A stretch of 64,000 bases of DNA from Marinomonas sp. MED121. Lineage in GTDB: Bacteria; Pseudomonadota; Gammaproteobacteria; Pseudomonadales; Marinomonadaceae. Below the pieces are notes generated by a model. It was not told where the DNA came from, searched no databases, and worked only from the letters and a program-made list of their open reading frames with translations. The position numbers and the translations under genes were made by a program. Shown here piece after piece: positions 10,989-21,674 of this stretch (its first letter is position 1; the number at the start of each line of letters is the position of its first letter). Where the stretch lies: contig NZ_CH672429.1 of assembly GCF_000153025.1 (NCBI RefSeq), positions 1,599,070 to 1,663,069 of the forward strand, given 5' to 3'.

Positions 10989-13121
10989 CTAAAACTCATA
11001 ACGCCCACTTAGCTCAAACGCTCTTTCATCGCCAAACCAGCAATTGCTTGAGTCGTAGCAGCTGTAATAGATTTCATTCAACGCATTAGAGACAGCAAAG
11101 CGCACACTCGCACCTGCTAAGGTGGCTGAAGCATTTTCTAGATCATAGGCCATAGATAAATCGACTAAGGTCGCGCTGGGTACCGTATCTGAGTTAGCCG
11201 CATCTAATTGCATCTCACCAATGTAACGCACACCTGCACCGACTTGCGCGCCCTGCATTACGCCCTGAGTCAGCTGATAATTTAACCAAGTAGACACTTG
11301 CTGCTCTGGCACCCAAATTGGCGTATTACCTTGGATGCCACTGTTATCTTTAGTCACTTCTACGTCTTGTACAGTCACTGCTACACGCACATCCATTTGC
11401 TCTGATAAGGCTTTATGCAGATCTAACTCAACCCCACGAGAACGAACCTCACCCACCTGAATCTTGTCATAGGCACTACCATTTGGATCTCGGGTGAGCA
11501 CGTTTTCTTTTACAATTTGGTAAGTCGTTAAGCTCGCCTGGGTACCATTACCTTCATACTTAAGCCCAAGCTCAAACTGATTGGCAGTGGAGGTATCATA
11601 GGCATTGCCATCTTTATCACTGCCTGACACAGGCTCAAAACTTTGGGCATAACTAACAAAAGGCGAAAAGCCATTTTCCATTTCATAAAGAGCGCCCACT
11701 CGACCCGTTAGTTGTTCTTGATCTATTCTGACATCCGTCGTCGAGCCATACTTAATCCCATCTTCATGGGAGCGATAATCATCGTAACGAGCACCGGCAA
11801 TCACCACCCATTGATCGATACGCATTTGATCTTGCAAATAAACGCCTGTTTGCTCTTTTTCAATATCAAAGTCACTGCTATAACCAGACGCTGCAAAGTC
11901 CAAGCTAGATGCTGTAATTTGATAATAATCTGGGTCATAAAGATCGATACTTGGCGCTACCGCATCTTCATACTTAATATCTGATTTCAGTTTTAAGTAA
12001 TCAATATCAACCAATACATTGTGTTCAACATCACCTATATCAAAAGCACCAGAAAATTGGTTATCTAAGGTAATACCTTGGCTTTCTTCATCAGTTAAAT
12101 AAGCCCGTCGATTTAGCGTTCTCTCATCAGCATCCAAACTTGTTGAATAGGTATTTTCTTGATAAGCAGAAGCATCCATAAGGCGAACATTTTGTAAAAA
12201 GCTCCAAGTATCATTAAATCTATGATCGAATTTATAACCCAATAACAAGACTTCTTTTTCAAAAGTTTCCCAGTTAGCATCACCGGCATACGCATCCGTA
12301 TCTAGAGCACCATTTATATTGCTATAGACAGTTCCTTTAGAGGGCAGCGAGCTATAAACCCCCATGCTTGGATCTTTTTGGTAATACATATTAAAATTTA
12401 TAAGTGTGTCTTCACTAACCTTCCAATCTAACGATGGTGCAATAACAATACGTTCTTCTTCTGAGGTAACCGCTTGACCATCTTTGCTTCTAACTAGCCC
12501 AACAAGGCTATAATCCAAAGAGTCACTCAGCGCCCCACGACTTTCAAATTCGATCTCTTTTTTACTATTACTACCAACAGACACTTCAACACTATGGGCG
12601 CTCTCTGCTTGTGGTGCTTTACCAATGACATTGACCATACCACCAGGTGGCATAGCGCCATATAAGGTCGATGTTGGCCCCTTAAAGACTTCCACCTGAT
12701 CAATTGCAATGGCATCAATTTGTGGCTGCAAGTTCCAATCATTAAACAATAACTGCAAGCCGTCGTAATAATTTTGGTAGTTGGTAAAACCACGTATATT
12801 AAAAAGATCCAAACGGGTTACGGCACCGCCACGCAGTTCAGTATTAATCCCTGACACATAGCGCACCGCCTCTGCCACACTTTCAGTACCCCGTACGTCC
12901 AGCTCTTCTTCTGTGATATGTGAAATTGCCTGTGGGGTTTCCGCAAACTCTAATTGAGTCTTAGTTGCCGTATTACGATAGGCCTGCCCTTTAATCACTA
13001 AAGGTTCCATTTCATAGACATCCGATTCGACTGCCTGCACTTCATTTGCCGACAAATGAGCGGATTCTAAGGCCACAGAGATAGCGATTAATGTGGGGGC
13101 AAAACACGCAGAGGTTTTCAT
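10989..13121 (-). CDS. TonB-dependent siderophore receptor
   Basis: This outer-membrane gated channel for a ferric siderophore has 710 residues with an N-terminal signal peptide (cleavage near residue 25). A TonB-box-like MEPLVIKG segment is followed by the plug domain (about 55-165, with AEAVRYVSGINTE and VEVFKGPTSTLYGAMPPGG motifs). The rest is a 22-strand-type beta barrel ending in Phe (GRYEF). It resembles the FhuA/FoxA group of hydroxamate receptors. A TTGGAGC ribosome-binding site precedes the ATG and a Fur-box-like site lies 30 bases upstream. It is the first gene of the receptor-fhuF-fhuC-fhuD-fhuB operon. Confidence 0.93.
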   Translation of the reverse strand: MKTSACFAPTLIAISVALESAHLSANEVQAVESDVYEMEPLVIKGQAYRNTATKTQLEFAETPQAISHITEEELDVRGTESVAEAVRYVSGINTELRGGAVTRLDLFNIRGFTNYQNYYDGLQLLFNDWNLQPQIDAIAIDQVEVFKGPTSTLYGAMPPGGMVNVIGKAPQAESAHSVEVSVGSNSKKEIEFESRGALSDSLDYSLVGLVRSKDGQAVTSEEERIVIAPSLDWKVSEDTLINFNMYYQKDPSMGVYSSLPSKGTVYSNINGALDTDAYAGDANWETFEKEVLLLGYKFDHRFNDTWSFLQNVRLMDASAYQENTYSTSLDADERTLNRRAYLTDEESQGITLDNQFSGAFDIGDVEHNVLVDIDYLKLKSDIKYEDAVAPSIDLYDPDYYQITASSLDFAASGYSSDFDIEKEQTGVYLQDQMRIDQWVVIAGARYDDYRSHEDGIKYGSTTDVRIDQEQLTGRVGALYEMENGFSPFVSYAQSFEPVSGSDKDGNAYDTSTANQFELGLKYEGNGTQASLTTYQIVKENVLTRDPNGSAYDKIQVGEVRSRGVELDLHKALSEQMDVRVAVTVQDVEVTKDNSGIQGNTPIWVPEQQVSTWLNYQLTQGVMQGAQVGAGVRYIGEMQLDAANSDTVPSATLVDLSMAYDLENASATLAGASVRFAVSNALNEIYYSCYDSSNCWFGDERAFELSGRYEF

Positions 13122-13150
13122 TAAAGCTCCAAAGAATAAAAGAAAACATT

Positions 13151-13169
13151 GATAATGATTCTCATTTTA
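13151..13169 (-). promoter_or_regulatory. Fur-box-like operator upstream of siderophore receptor operon
   Basis: GATAATGATTCTCATTTTA matches 15 of 19 positions of the classical Fur box (GATAATGATAATCATTATC), counted by hand. It lies 30-48 bases upstream of the receptor start codon, where it could block transcription in iron-replete cells. Confidence 0.8.
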
Positions 13170-13227
13170 CTAATTAATTCTTTTTTAAACTTAACCTTTT
13201 GGTGCATCTTTAATCGCTATAGAAATA

Positions 13228-14121
13228 TTAACGTGGCGCAATGGGTAGCCAAAATTCCATATAGCTTGAAGGAGAATAAGGATCGTATTGGGGTGAGTAC
13301 ATTTCTAACTCATAGCCTGTGATGCCATTGTAGTTTGATTCAGGCAACCAATGACGGATAAACCAATCAACAGCCGTTTGCAAAGAGCTCACCTTACCTT
13401 GCACCGGAATCACTGCATACTCCTGTGCTGGCACCTGTACTGAAGCATGATCACCTAGATTAAGGCCTTGATACCCTGCCCAGTATTGTAATTGCCCTGG
13501 GTTTTGAGCATGACCATGGGTATTGATCACACCAATTGGATTAGTTTTAGATGCATCACACTCCAAAGGCAGCTCAAGTGTTCGCCAAAGATTAGGGACT
13601 CGTTCTAGAAAGTTAGGTGCCGCTGAAAAAGGGCCATTAATCCAATCAAATACCCCAGACAAGGCAAACGCCTCTTTGCTTTCAATACGAATTTGCATAA
13701 AGCTTTTAGCATTTTCCGGGAGAGTATAAGCATGCTCTCGATATTGAAGCGGTGTACGCAAGCCTTGGCGCTTACCACGGTTACGGTATTCTCTTGGAGA
13801 ACAAGTAAACATTTGTTTGAAAGCTCGGCTAAAACTTATTTCAGAATCAAAACCGCACTCTAGTGCAATATCAAGGTGTCTTTGATTCGTCGAGACTAGG
13901 TTCTCTGCAGCCTGACTCAACCTAAGCTCACGAACATATTGCGCGACAGTGAGGCCGGTTTCTTCACCGAAAATCCGCTGTAATTGCCAGCGGGACCAAC
14001 AGCTTTTTTCAGCTAAACTCACCACACTCAAGGGCTCATCAAGATGGCAATGGATATAATCAAGGACAGTCTCGATTCGAGTCAATCTGGCAGGCGATGA
14101 TGAAACGGTTGAATAAGTCAT
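13228..14121 (-). CDS. AraC-family regulator with GyrI-like effector domain
   Basis: This transcription regulator has 297 residues. Two helix-turn-helix motifs of the AraC/XylS DNA-binding domain lie at the N terminus (about 12-115; the second contains FDSEISFSRAFKQMFTCSPREYR). A Rob/GyrI-like effector-binding domain follows (about 140-297). This order, DNA-binding first, is that of Rob-type regulators. The gene sits 106 bases upstream of the siderophore receptor on the same strand and has its own Fur-box-like site. It therefore probably controls the iron operon in response to a small ligand, possibly the siderophore; that role is inferred from context. Confidence 0.88.
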   Translation of the reverse strand: MTYSTVSSSPARLTRIETVLDYIHCHLDEPLSVVSLAEKSCWSRWQLQRIFGEETGLTVAQYVRELRLSQAAENLVSTNQRHLDIALECGFDSEISFSRAFKQMFTCSPREYRNRGKRQGLRTPLQYREHAYTLPENAKSFMQIRIESKEAFALSGVFDWINGPFSAAPNFLERVPNLWRTLELPLECDASKTNPIGVINTHGHAQNPGQLQYWAGYQGLNLGDHASVQVPAQEYAVIPVQGKVSSLQTAVDWFIRHWLPESNYNGITGYELEMYSPQYDPYSPSSYMEFWLPIAPR

Positions 14122-14146
14122 GATAAAAAAATAATAAGATTCATTT

Positions 14147-14163
14147 GAGAACGATTATCATTT
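14147..14163 (-). promoter_or_regulatory. Fur-box-like operator upstream of AraC-family regulator gene
   Basis: The reverse complement AAATGATAATCGTTCTC closely fits the Fur-box core (14 of 16 aligned positions by hand). It lies 26-42 bases upstream of the regulator start codon. Together with the second site at 13151-13169 it suggests iron control at two levels. Confidence 0.75.
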
Positions 14164-14200
14164 ATTTACTTAAACTTGTCAAAACTGAAACCTCTTAAAC

Positions 14201-14242
14201 AAAAAAAGCCCCTTACTCATACATGATAAGTAAGGGGCTTTG
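14201..14242 (-). terminator. valS intrinsic terminator
   Basis: AAGCCCCTTACT and AGTAAGGGGCTT form a 12-bp stem around a loop of about 11 bases. The minus-strand transcript ends in a run of seven U. It lies 34 bases past the valS stop. Confidence 0.9.
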
Positions 14243-14276
14243 ACTTTTTAACCAGCTAAAACGATAGACTAACCTC

Positions 14277-17060
14277 TTATAGAGATTCGATACTCGCTTT
14301 TTGTTCGTTTAGTTTTGCAACCGTCAGTGTCAAATCAGCAAGCTTAGCTTGCTCTTTTTCAACCACTGCTGCAGGTGCTTTCGCAACAAAACTTTCATTG
14401 CCAAGTTTACCTTGGATACGTTGTAGATCTTTGCTGGCTTTATCAATTTCTTTTTGCAAACGGGCAAGCTCAGCATCTTTGTCGATCAAACCCGCCATAG
14501 GCACAAGCACTTCCATATCACCAACCAGTGCGGTTGCAGACATAGGCACGTCATCACCTTCATTTAGCCAAGTCACGCTTTCTAGTTTGGCTAGTTTTTG
14601 CAAGAAGTTCATATTGCTTTGCAAACGTGATTTATCTTGTTCGCTACCATTACGCATCAGTACATTCAGGGCTTTCGATGGTGCTATGTCCATTTCGCCA
14701 CGAATGTTACGAATACCAACGATGACACTTTTGATCCACTCAACATCCGCTTCTGCAGATTCATCTTGCTTAGCCGCTTCCGCTTGTGGGTAAGCCGCCA
14801 TCATCACGGTATCACCTTCAACACCCGCCATAGGCGCAATCTTCTGCCAAATTTCTTCGGTCAAGAAAGGCATCATAGGGTGTGCTAAACGTAAGAATGA
14901 CTCAAGTACGCGAACCAAGGTACGACGTGTACCTAGAAGCTGTGCTGGTGTTGCATTTTCATCCCAAAGTACTGGTTTAGAAAGTTCTAGGTACCAATCA
15001 CAGTATTCATGCCACATAAACTCATAAAGCGCCTGTGAAGCAAGGTCATATCTATGGGTATCAAAAGCTTGGTTAACAGCGGTTTCTGCTTTTTGTAAAC
15101 GAGAAATGATCCATTTATCCGCTAAAGACAGCTCTGCATCACCACCATTTTGGCCACAATCATGTTCTTCTGTATTCATCAGAACATAACGCGTTGCGTT
15201 CCAAATCTTATTACAGAAATTACGGTAACCTTCCAAACGGTTCAGGTCGAACTTAATATCACGACCACCAGACGCAAGCGAACACAAGGTAAAGCGCAAA
15301 GCATCCGTACCATAAGCTTGAATACCCTCTGGGTAAGTTTCACGAGTGGCTTTTTCAACCTTAGCGGCAAGACGAGGCTGCATCATACCTGAGGTACGTT
15401 TACTCACTAGGCTTTCAAGATCAATTCCGCCAATCAAATCCAACGGGTCAATCACATTACCCTTGGACTTAGACATCTTATCACCGCGTTCATCACGAAT
15501 AAGCCCGGTAATATAAACGGTTTTAAAAGGTACCTTGTTAGTAAACTTCAAGGTCATCATGATCATTCTGGCAACCCAGAAGAAAATAATATCGAAGCCG
15601 GTTACCAACACATCTGATTCACTGAAGGCTTTAAAGTCTTCCGTTTCTTCAGGCCAACCTTGTGTTGCAAACGTCCAAAGCGCTGAAGAGAACCAAGTAT
15701 CTAGTACATCGTTATCACGATTCAAAGTAACATCAGCCGCTAAACCATATTTAGCACGTACTTCGTCTTCGGTGTTGGCAACATAGACTTTGCCTTCGGC
15801 ATCATACCAAGCCGGAATTTGGTGGCCCCACCAAAGTTGTCGAGAAATACACCAATCTTGTAGGTCACGCATCCAAGAGAAATAGGTGTTTTCCCATTGC
15901 TTAGGAACGAATTGAATATCGCCGTTTTCAACCGCCTCTATCGCAGGTTTAGCGAGTGTCTCAACCGCAACATACCATTGGTTTGTTAAATAAGGTTCGA
16001 TTACCGCATTACCACGTTCACCACGAGGTACTTTTAGCTTATGGTCATCAACTTTCTCTAACAGTCCAAGCGCATCAAAATCTGCAACAATCACCTTACG
16101 GGCTTCGAATCTATCCATGCCACGGTATTTCTCAGGTGCAATATCATTAAGCGCGGCATCATCAGTAAAAACATTCGTTAAAGGCAGGTCATGACGCTTA
16201 CCCACTTCATTATCGTTAAAGTCATGGGCAGGGGTAATTTTTACACAACCTGTACCAAAGTCTTTATCCACATAAGAGTCAGCAATAATTGGAATACGAC
16301 GATCAACCAAAGGCAACATGATTTCCTTGCCAACTAGGTCAATGTAACGCTCATCGTCAGGATCAACGGCAACCGCTTCATCACCTATCATGGTTTCTGG
16401 ACGTGTTGTGGCAACGACTATGTAATCTTTACCATCAGCGGTTTTAGCGCCATCAGCCAGTGGGTAGCGGAAATACCACATGAAGCCATTCTCTTCTTCA
16501 GAAATAACTTCCAGATCAGAGATCGCTGTGTGTAATACTGGATCCCAGTTAACCAAACGCTGGCCACGGTAAATAATACCTTCGTCAAATAAGCGAACAA
16601 ACACTTCTTGCACCGCAGCAGACATGCCAGGGTCCATGGTAAAACGTTCTTTATCCCACGCAACCGAATCACCCATGACACGCATTTGATCAGAAATGGT
16701 ACCGCCAGACTGCGCTTTCCAATCCCATACTTTTTCAAGGAATTTTTCACGCCCTAGATCATGGCGTGTGATGTTGTCTGCAGCTAGCTGTCTTTCTACA
16801 ACCATTTGCGTTGCAATACCCGCATGGTCAGTACCTGGCTGCCACAAGGTACGCTTACCTTGCATTCTTTCACGACGAATCATGGCATCCATTAAGGTAT
16901 GCTGGAAGGCATGACCCATGTGCAAGGTACCCGTCACATTTGGTGGCGGAATCATAATAGAGAAAGGGTCACCCTCGCCCTGAGGTGTGAAATAGCCATT
17001 TTCTTCCCAGCGTTGGTAAATTGGCTGTTCAATGCTTTGCGGTTGGTAGGTCTTTTCCAT
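14277..17060 (-). CDS. valS: Valine--tRNA ligase
   Basis: This class I aminoacyl-tRNA synthetase charges tRNA-Val. The 927-residue protein has the HIGH signature as HMGH (in [14 protein letters not shown], near residue 48), the KMSKS loop ([10 protein letters not shown], near residue 530), an editing CP1 domain between them, an anticodon-binding domain, and a C-terminal coiled-coil arm ([19 protein letters not shown]). Length is normal for the family. It is preceded by the acidic-protein gene at 17205 on the same strand, separated by 144 bases. Confidence 0.98.
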   Translation of the reverse strand: MEKTYQPQSIEQPIYQRWEENGYFTPQGEGDPFSIMIPPPNVTGTLHMGHAFQHTLMDAMIRRERMQGKRTLWQPGTDHAGIATQMVVERQLAADNITRHDLGREKFLEKVWDWKAQSGGTISDQMRVMGDSVAWDKERFTMDPGMSAAVQEVFVRLFDEGIIYRGQRLVNWDPVLHTAISDLEVISEEENGFMWYFRYPLADGAKTADGKDYIVVATTRPETMIGDEAVAVDPDDERYIDLVGKEIMLPLVDRRIPIIADSYVDKDFGTGCVKITPAHDFNDNEVGKRHDLPLTNVFTDDAALNDIAPEKYRGMDRFEARKVIVADFDALGLLEKVDDHKLKVPRGERGNAVIEPYLTNQWYVAVETLAKPAIEAVENGDIQFVPKQWENTYFSWMRDLQDWCISRQLWWGHQIPAWYDAEGKVYVANTEDEVRAKYGLAADVTLNRDNDVLDTWFSSALWTFATQGWPEETEDFKAFSESDVLVTGFDIIFFWVARMIMMTLKFTNKVPFKTVYITGLIRDERGDKMSKSKGNVIDPLDLIGGIDLESLVSKRTSGMMQPRLAAKVEKATRETYPEGIQAYGTDALRFTLCSLASGGRDIKFDLNRLEGYRNFCNKIWNATRYVLMNTEEHDCGQNGGDAELSLADKWIISRLQKAETAVNQAFDTHRYDLASQALYEFMWHEYCDWYLELSKPVLWDENATPAQLLGTRRTLVRVLESFLRLAHPMMPFLTEEIWQKIAPMAGVEGDTVMMAAYPQAEAAKQDESAEADVEWIKSVIVGIRNIRGEMDIAPSKALNVLMRNGSEQDKSRLQSNMNFLQKLAKLESVTWLNEGDDVPMSATALVGDMEVLVPMAGLIDKDAELARLQKEIDKASKDLQRIQGKLGNESFVAKAPAAVVEKEQAKLADLTLTVAKLNEQKASIESL

Positions 17061-17204
17061 TGTGATGTCTTAAACTTTTTTAAATTGCGTGAATTTGATA
17101 TGAAACTTAATTGCCGACTAGTATAACGCGACAGACGTTGATAAAGAATATCCACGGCTAATCGATGTTCACTGTTACCAATAAATTAACGAATTTATTC
17201 GGAC

Positions 17205-17603
17205 TTATGGTTTCTTAGGAGTCGTTGAAAGCTCTAATTCGTTAACCACTTCTTCAATCAAGCTTGGCAGCACTTTAGCAAAGGCTTTTTCAATGGCCTG
17301 CTGCAATTTAACCGGATCGATATTTAGTGGTTCATCAGAGGGAGATTTAGGTTCGATGACACTCTCTGCTGCAGTTGAAGATGCTGCAATGAGTTCCTCC
17401 TTCTCTTGGGGGTCGTCTAGCTCGGTATCTGTACCTTGGGCTAAAACTTGAGATAGGTGCCCTTCTTGGCTAACTTTTGGCGCTAACCCTTCACCAACCA
17501 CGTCCATCAAGATAGGAATATCGTCTTGATTCCTAAGTGCTGAAATGAGAACACTCTCATCCGGCTCAGGAATAAACTCTTCTTCTCTTGTGTGGTTTGA
17601 CAT
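17205..17603 (-). CDS. Acidic protein of unknown function upstream of valS
   Basis: The 132-residue protein is strongly acidic, with a low-complexity middle (residues 40-95 rich in Glu, Asp, Ser) and an amphipathic helical C-terminal part (PVKLQQAIEKAFAKVLPSLIEEVVNEL). It has no signal peptide or recognised domain. A TTG four codons upstream would give 136 residues; I prefer the ATG at 17603. In pseudomonads a comparable small gene lies between holC and valS, so this is probably its positional equivalent, but holC itself is missing here. Function is unknown. Confidence 0.7.
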   Translation of the reverse strand: MSNHTREEEFIPEPDESVLISALRNQDDIPILMDVVGEGLAPKVSQEGHLSQVLAQGTDTELDDPQEKEELIAASSTAAESVIEPKSPSDEPLNIDPVKLQQAIEKAFAKVLPSLIEEVVNELELSTTPKKP

Positions 17604-17761
17604 AAAAGCACCCAAAAACGCTAATAAAAAATTATTATCAAGTTATGCAGATAGAATCAATACTTTCGCATTGGTACAGGGAAATGTCTAGGTCAAGAAA
17701 ATGAAAATACGATATTTGTTAAAAATAACAAAGATTCAGTTTCCATAAGTGTCTAAAAAGC

Positions 17762-17790
17762 AAAAAGGCCGCAATCAATGCGACCTTTTT
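17762..17790 (-). terminator. pepA intrinsic terminator
   Basis: AAAAAGGCCGCA and TGCGACCTTTTT pair around a 5-base loop with one mismatch and flanking A/T runs. It is 45 bases beyond the pepA stop and ends the pepA transcript before the acidic-protein gene. Confidence 0.8.
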
Positions 17791-17834
17791 GATAGAGAGC
17801 CTGCTAATCTATATTAAATTAGCATTAACAGTGA

Positions 17835-19292
17835 CTAGTTTGCCTTAGACAACAAGTACTGAGTTAATAAAGCAACAGGACGTCCACTTGCGCCTTTCTT
17901 AGCGCCACCTGTCCATGCCGTTCCAGCAATATCCAAATGCGCCCAAGGGTACGACTTAGTAAAACGAGACAAGAAACATGCTGCAGTAACAGAACCCGCT
18001 TCTTTTCCGCCTATGTTAGCAATATCAGCAAAGTTGCTGTCTAACTGCTGCTGATATTCATCATCAAGTGGCATTGGCCATACTTTATCTGCTGACACTT
18101 TACTCGCACCACGAAGATCGTCATGCAAGGCGTCATTATTGGTATACATAGCAGAGTTAACGCCACCTAAAGCAACCACACAAGCGCCTGTTAGCGTTGC
18201 AACATCAACCACAGATTTAGGCTCAAAACGCTCAATGTAAGTCAGCGCATCACATAAAACCAAACGCCCTTCAGCATCTGTATTCAATATCTCAACAGTT
18301 TGACCTGACATTGTTTTAACCACATCACCCGGTTTTGAGGCATTACCATTTGGCATATTCTCAGCAGCGGCAACCACAGCGGTAAAGTTTACCTTAGGCT
18401 TAAGCTCACAAATTGCTTTCATAGTGCCGAATACACTGGCAGCACCACACATGTCATATTTCATTTCATCCATGCCAGGACCTGGTTTTAACGAAATACC
18501 ACCTGTATCAAAGGTAATACCTTTACCCAGCATGACATAAGGTGCATCACCTTCATCGCCGCCTTTATAAGACATGACGATTAAATAACTTGGTTGATCA
18601 CTACCGCGACCAACAGACAATAGGCAATCCATACCCAACTCAGACATGCGACTTTCGTCAACTAGCTCTACCTCGATACCGTAATCTTCACCGAGGGTTT
18701 GTGCTTTTGAAGCTAGATAACTAGGTGTACAAACGTTGCCTGGTAGGTCACCTAAACGACGCGCCATAGCAGAACCCGCAGCCGTTGCGACACCCACATC
18801 AAGTGCACCTTGATCGGTTCCTTCAAACAAGATATTTTCAATCGTTAGCACCTGATCGTCTTGCTTAAAGCCTGTAAACTGATAAAAACCTTCATGCAAC
18901 CACTGTGATGTAAGGCTAAGGACTTGAGCTTGAGAATGCTCTGCAACTGCTAGCTCAGCACCTGCAAATGCAATGCTGGCATAAGGCAGGCTTTTTACTT
19001 TAGCAGCAACAGCAGCCATGACTTTACGGGCGCTGGCATCTGATAAAGTTTCGTCTTTACCTATTCCGACAAGCAAAACCGCTTGTGCATAATCTTGACC
19101 GGCAACAGGTAACAATAGAGTTTCAGCTAATTTACCGGAAAACACCTTTGACTCACGCAATTGCGAAATAAGTCCCGCAGTATTTTCATCGACCCAACTG
19201 GTTGATTGGGGTAACGCTGCGTCACTTGGCACTAGGGTAACGACCAAATCAGCTTGGACCGCAGATAGGCGATCGAATAACGCTGTATTCAT
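17835..19292 (-). CDS. pepA: Leucyl aminopeptidase (cytosol aminopeptidase, M17)
   Basis: This two-metal M17 aminopeptidase (485 residues) has the NTDAEGRL signature, the metal/catalytic segment GKGITFDTGG, and AENMPNGNASKPGDVV. E. coli PepA also acts as a DNA-binding factor in Xer recombination and carAB control, but that cannot be inferred from these motifs. It is divergent from lptF across 122 bases, the same arrangement as in E. coli and Pseudomonas. The usual downstream partner holC is not present. Confidence 0.96.
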   Translation of the reverse strand: MNTALFDRLSAVQADLVVTLVPSDAALPQSTSWVDENTAGLISQLRESKVFSGKLAETLLLPVAGQDYAQAVLLVGIGKDETLSDASARKVMAAVAAKVKSLPYASIAFAGAELAVAEHSQAQVLSLTSQWLHEGFYQFTGFKQDDQVLTIENILFEGTDQGALDVGVATAAGSAMARRLGDLPGNVCTPSYLASKAQTLGEDYGIEVELVDESRMSELGMDCLLSVGRGSDQPSYLIVMSYKGGDEGDAPYVMLGKGITFDTGGISLKPGPGMDEMKYDMCGAASVFGTMKAICELKPKVNFTAVVAAAENMPNGNASKPGDVVKTMSGQTVEILNTDAEGRLVLCDALTYIERFEPKSVVDVATLTGACVVALGGVNSAMYTNNDALHDDLRGASKVSADKVWPMPLDDEYQQQLDSNFADIANIGGKEAGSVTAACFLSRFTKSYPWAHLDIAGTAWTGGAKKGASGRPVALLTQYLLSKAN

Positions 19293-19414
19293 GAGTGTTT
19301 CCTTTAAAAAATTATTATAAAAAACTGGATAAAGCCCTTATTACCAAGGGATAATGGGTTCAAAGCTTCAATAATCAACCCCAAGCACTATACAAAATAC
19401 TTTAAGAGGTACAT

Positions 19415-20539
19415 TTGAAATTATTCAGATACTTGGCGAAAGAAGTGTTGGTGTCAACCATGGCCGTCAGTTTTATTCTTTTATTAATCATTGCCAGTGG
19501 TCGTTTTGTCAGCTATTTAGGCCGTGCTGCAGAAGGAAAAATGACATTTGAATTTCTTTTCATCATTCTTGGGTTCCATATTCCGAGCTTTTTACAAATT
19601 ATTATTCCTTTATCCTTTTTTCTCGCTTTGCTGCTTGCTTATGGTCGACTTTATATCGAAAACGAGATGTCGATATTATTTGCCTGCGGCATCAGTAAGG
19701 TGAAACTCACATTTTACACCTTGGGCATCGCCTTAATTGCCACTTTAGTCAATGCAAGCATTAGTCTTTGGTTAGCTCCCACTAGCGAATATCAATCTCA
19801 GCTAGCTAAAGCAGAACAGGACCAACTTACTGTCTTCGATTTTTTACAACCAGGTCGATTTCAAGGAAAGGGTTTTAACACCACTTATGTGGCAGAAATT
19901 ACCCCTGAAGAAGGTTGGATGAAAGATGTGTTCATTTCTAACACCTCCAAGGTTGAGGGTAAAAACATCCCCACTCAAACCCTTGCCTCACACGCTGAGC
20001 AAATCCAGCTAGAAGGCGGAGATACTTACCTAGTGTTTAAAAATGGTACGCGCTTTGAAGGCGTTCCGGGACAGTTGGACTATAGAATCACTCAATTCGA
20101 TACCTATGCCGTTCTTTTAGATGAAAAAGGTGAATTAAGCATTGAAGACCCAAGCACTAAGCCTTCTTCTGAAATTTGGCGAAGTGACGACCTTAATGAG
20201 CAAGCTGAGTGGCAATGGCGCATAAGCCTAGTCATCATGATCCCTATTCTAGCGATTATTGGCACCTCACTCAGCCAAGTAAACCCTAGACAAGGCCGCT
20301 TTTTTAAAATGCTACCCGCCATCTTACTCATGATTTTATACCTAGGTTTACTTATCTGGGGGCGCACCTCATTAGAAAAAGGCAGAATCCCTAGCAGCTT
20401 CGGGCTATGGTGGGTTCACATTCTATTTGGGCTCATTGCTGCTTTTTTATTCTCTCTTTTTAACGAAATACGCTTGATAAAAAAGCCCATAAAAGCAGAT
20501 AAGCAAAGCACCTCAACCTCAGATGGACAGCCTTCATGA
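19415..20539 (+). CDS. lptF: LPS export ABC transporter permease LptF
   Basis: LptF is one of two inner-membrane permeases of the LptB2FGC complex that extracts lipopolysaccharide for transport to the outer membrane. The 374-residue protein has three N-terminal membrane segments, a periplasmic beta-jellyroll (about 130-260) and three C-terminal membrane segments. The start is TTG at 19415, supported by AAGAGG at 19404-19409 and by the conserved MKLFRYLAKEVL beginning. Its stop overlaps lptG by four bases (ATGA). Confidence 0.95.
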   Translation: MKLFRYLAKEVLVSTMAVSFILLLIIASGRFVSYLGRAAEGKMTFEFLFIILGFHIPSFLQIIIPLSFFLALLLAYGRLYIENEMSILFACGISKVKLTFYTLGIALIATLVNASISLWLAPTSEYQSQLAKAEQDQLTVFDFLQPGRFQGKGFNTTYVAEITPEEGWMKDVFISNTSKVEGKNIPTQTLASHAEQIQLEGGDTYLVFKNGTRFEGVPGQLDYRITQFDTYAVLLDEKGELSIEDPSTKPSSEIWRSDDLNEQAEWQWRISLVIMIPILAIIGTSLSQVNPRQGRFFKMLPAILLMILYLGLLIWGRTSLEKGRIPSSFGLWWVHILFGLIAAFLFSLFNEIRLIKKPIKADKQSTSTSDGQPS

Positions 20540-21597
20540 AGCAACTAGATTCTTACATAGGAAAAGGCGTGGTTTGGGCCTTCTTTGCCGTTGTATTTAT
20601 TTTGTTAGGCTTAGACTATGTCCTAACATTTATTGAACAAGTAAAGCGCATCAGTGAGTTTTATACTATTTCAAACTTATTAGAAGTCTTGCTGTTAAGA
20701 CTACCTAGCAAGTTTGCGGAATATATTCCGATTGCGTCATTAATTGGTACCCTAGTAGGACTAGGTGCACTTGCCTCAACCTCAGAACTGACAGTGATTC
20801 GCGCTGCAGGCATTCCTATTTGGCGCATTGGTTGGTCGGCAATCAAACCCATTTTAATTATCTCTTTAATTGGCGTTGGCATCTCGGAATTTATTGCCCC
20901 TAATGCAGACCAAAGAGCAAACCTCATTGAGAATTTAAAAAAGCAGCAAACCTCTGACAACATTATTTCAGGTGGCGTTTGGATTCGATCAGAAGAGAAG
21001 TATATTTTTATTGGTGCTGCTGATCAAAAGGGCACCCTTTATAATGTAAAAGTCTTTAATTCGAAAAACCAAACCTTGCAAAGCACTCAGATTGCTAAAA
21101 CAGCACAATACAAAACAGCGGATGAATGGACTCTAAACCAAGTTACCAACACTCAATTTCTTGCAGATAAAATTGAATCAAATAACACAAACTTTGAAAG
21201 TTTAACCATGACTTTCAAGCCTGAGCACCTATACCTTGCAACACAAGAGCCTGAAGCACTTTCTTTGAGCCAATCGATTTCTTATCAAAACTATCTAGAA
21301 GGGCAAGACCTTAACACCTCTCGCTATGAGCTAGAATTCTGGACCAAGGCATTACGTCCGGTGGCGTCTATCGCCTTGGTGCTTATTGCTTTATCCAGTG
21401 TATTTGGCCCCCTAAGGTCGTCCACTATGGGGAGCCGGATTTTTTCTGGCGTCATGATTGGAATTATTTTTCAAAATGGCTTAAATCTATTTGGCAGAAT
21501 GAGCTTAGCCGCTGATTTTTCACCTCTTCTAGGGGTATTAATTCCCATTGCAATTTGTTTAGCCATTGGTACTTTGCAACTTAAACGCGCCAAATAA
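20536..21597 (+). CDS. lptG: LPS export ABC transporter permease LptG
   Basis: This is the second permease of the LptB2FGC lipopolysaccharide exporter (353 residues). It has the same three-plus-three membrane topology with a central periplasmic domain; the N terminus LDSYIGKGVVWAFFAVVFILL and the GFSVFGPLRS-like segment near 295 fit the family. Translation is coupled to lptF by the ATGA overlap. A terminator follows immediately. Confidence 0.95.
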   Translation: MKQLDSYIGKGVVWAFFAVVFILLGLDYVLTFIEQVKRISEFYTISNLLEVLLLRLPSKFAEYIPIASLIGTLVGLGALASTSELTVIRAAGIPIWRIGWSAIKPILIISLIGVGISEFIAPNADQRANLIENLKKQQTSDNIISGGVWIRSEEKYIFIGAADQKGTLYNVKVFNSKNQTLQSTQIAKTAQYKTADEWTLNQVTNTQFLADKIESNNTNFESLTMTFKPEHLYLATQEPEALSLSQSISYQNYLEGQDLNTSRYELEFWTKALRPVASIALVLIALSSVFGPLRSSTMGSRIFSGVMIGIIFQNGLNLFGRMSLAADFSPLLGVLIPIAICLAIGTLQLKRAK

Positions 21598-21632
21598 AAA
21601 AAGGGCTACTTTAATTAAGTAGCCCTTAGCAA
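21597..21632 (+). terminator. lptFG terminator
   Basis: AAGGGCTACTT and AAGTAGCCCTT form an 11-bp stem with a short AT loop, starting in the stop codon region of lptG. The 3' T-run is short, so strength is uncertain. The A-run on the left would serve a minus-strand transcript from the RDD gene. Confidence 0.7.
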
Positions 21633-21674
21633 TGAGGTCTATAGTCATCAAGCTTTTAGTCTTAAAGTCGCAAA

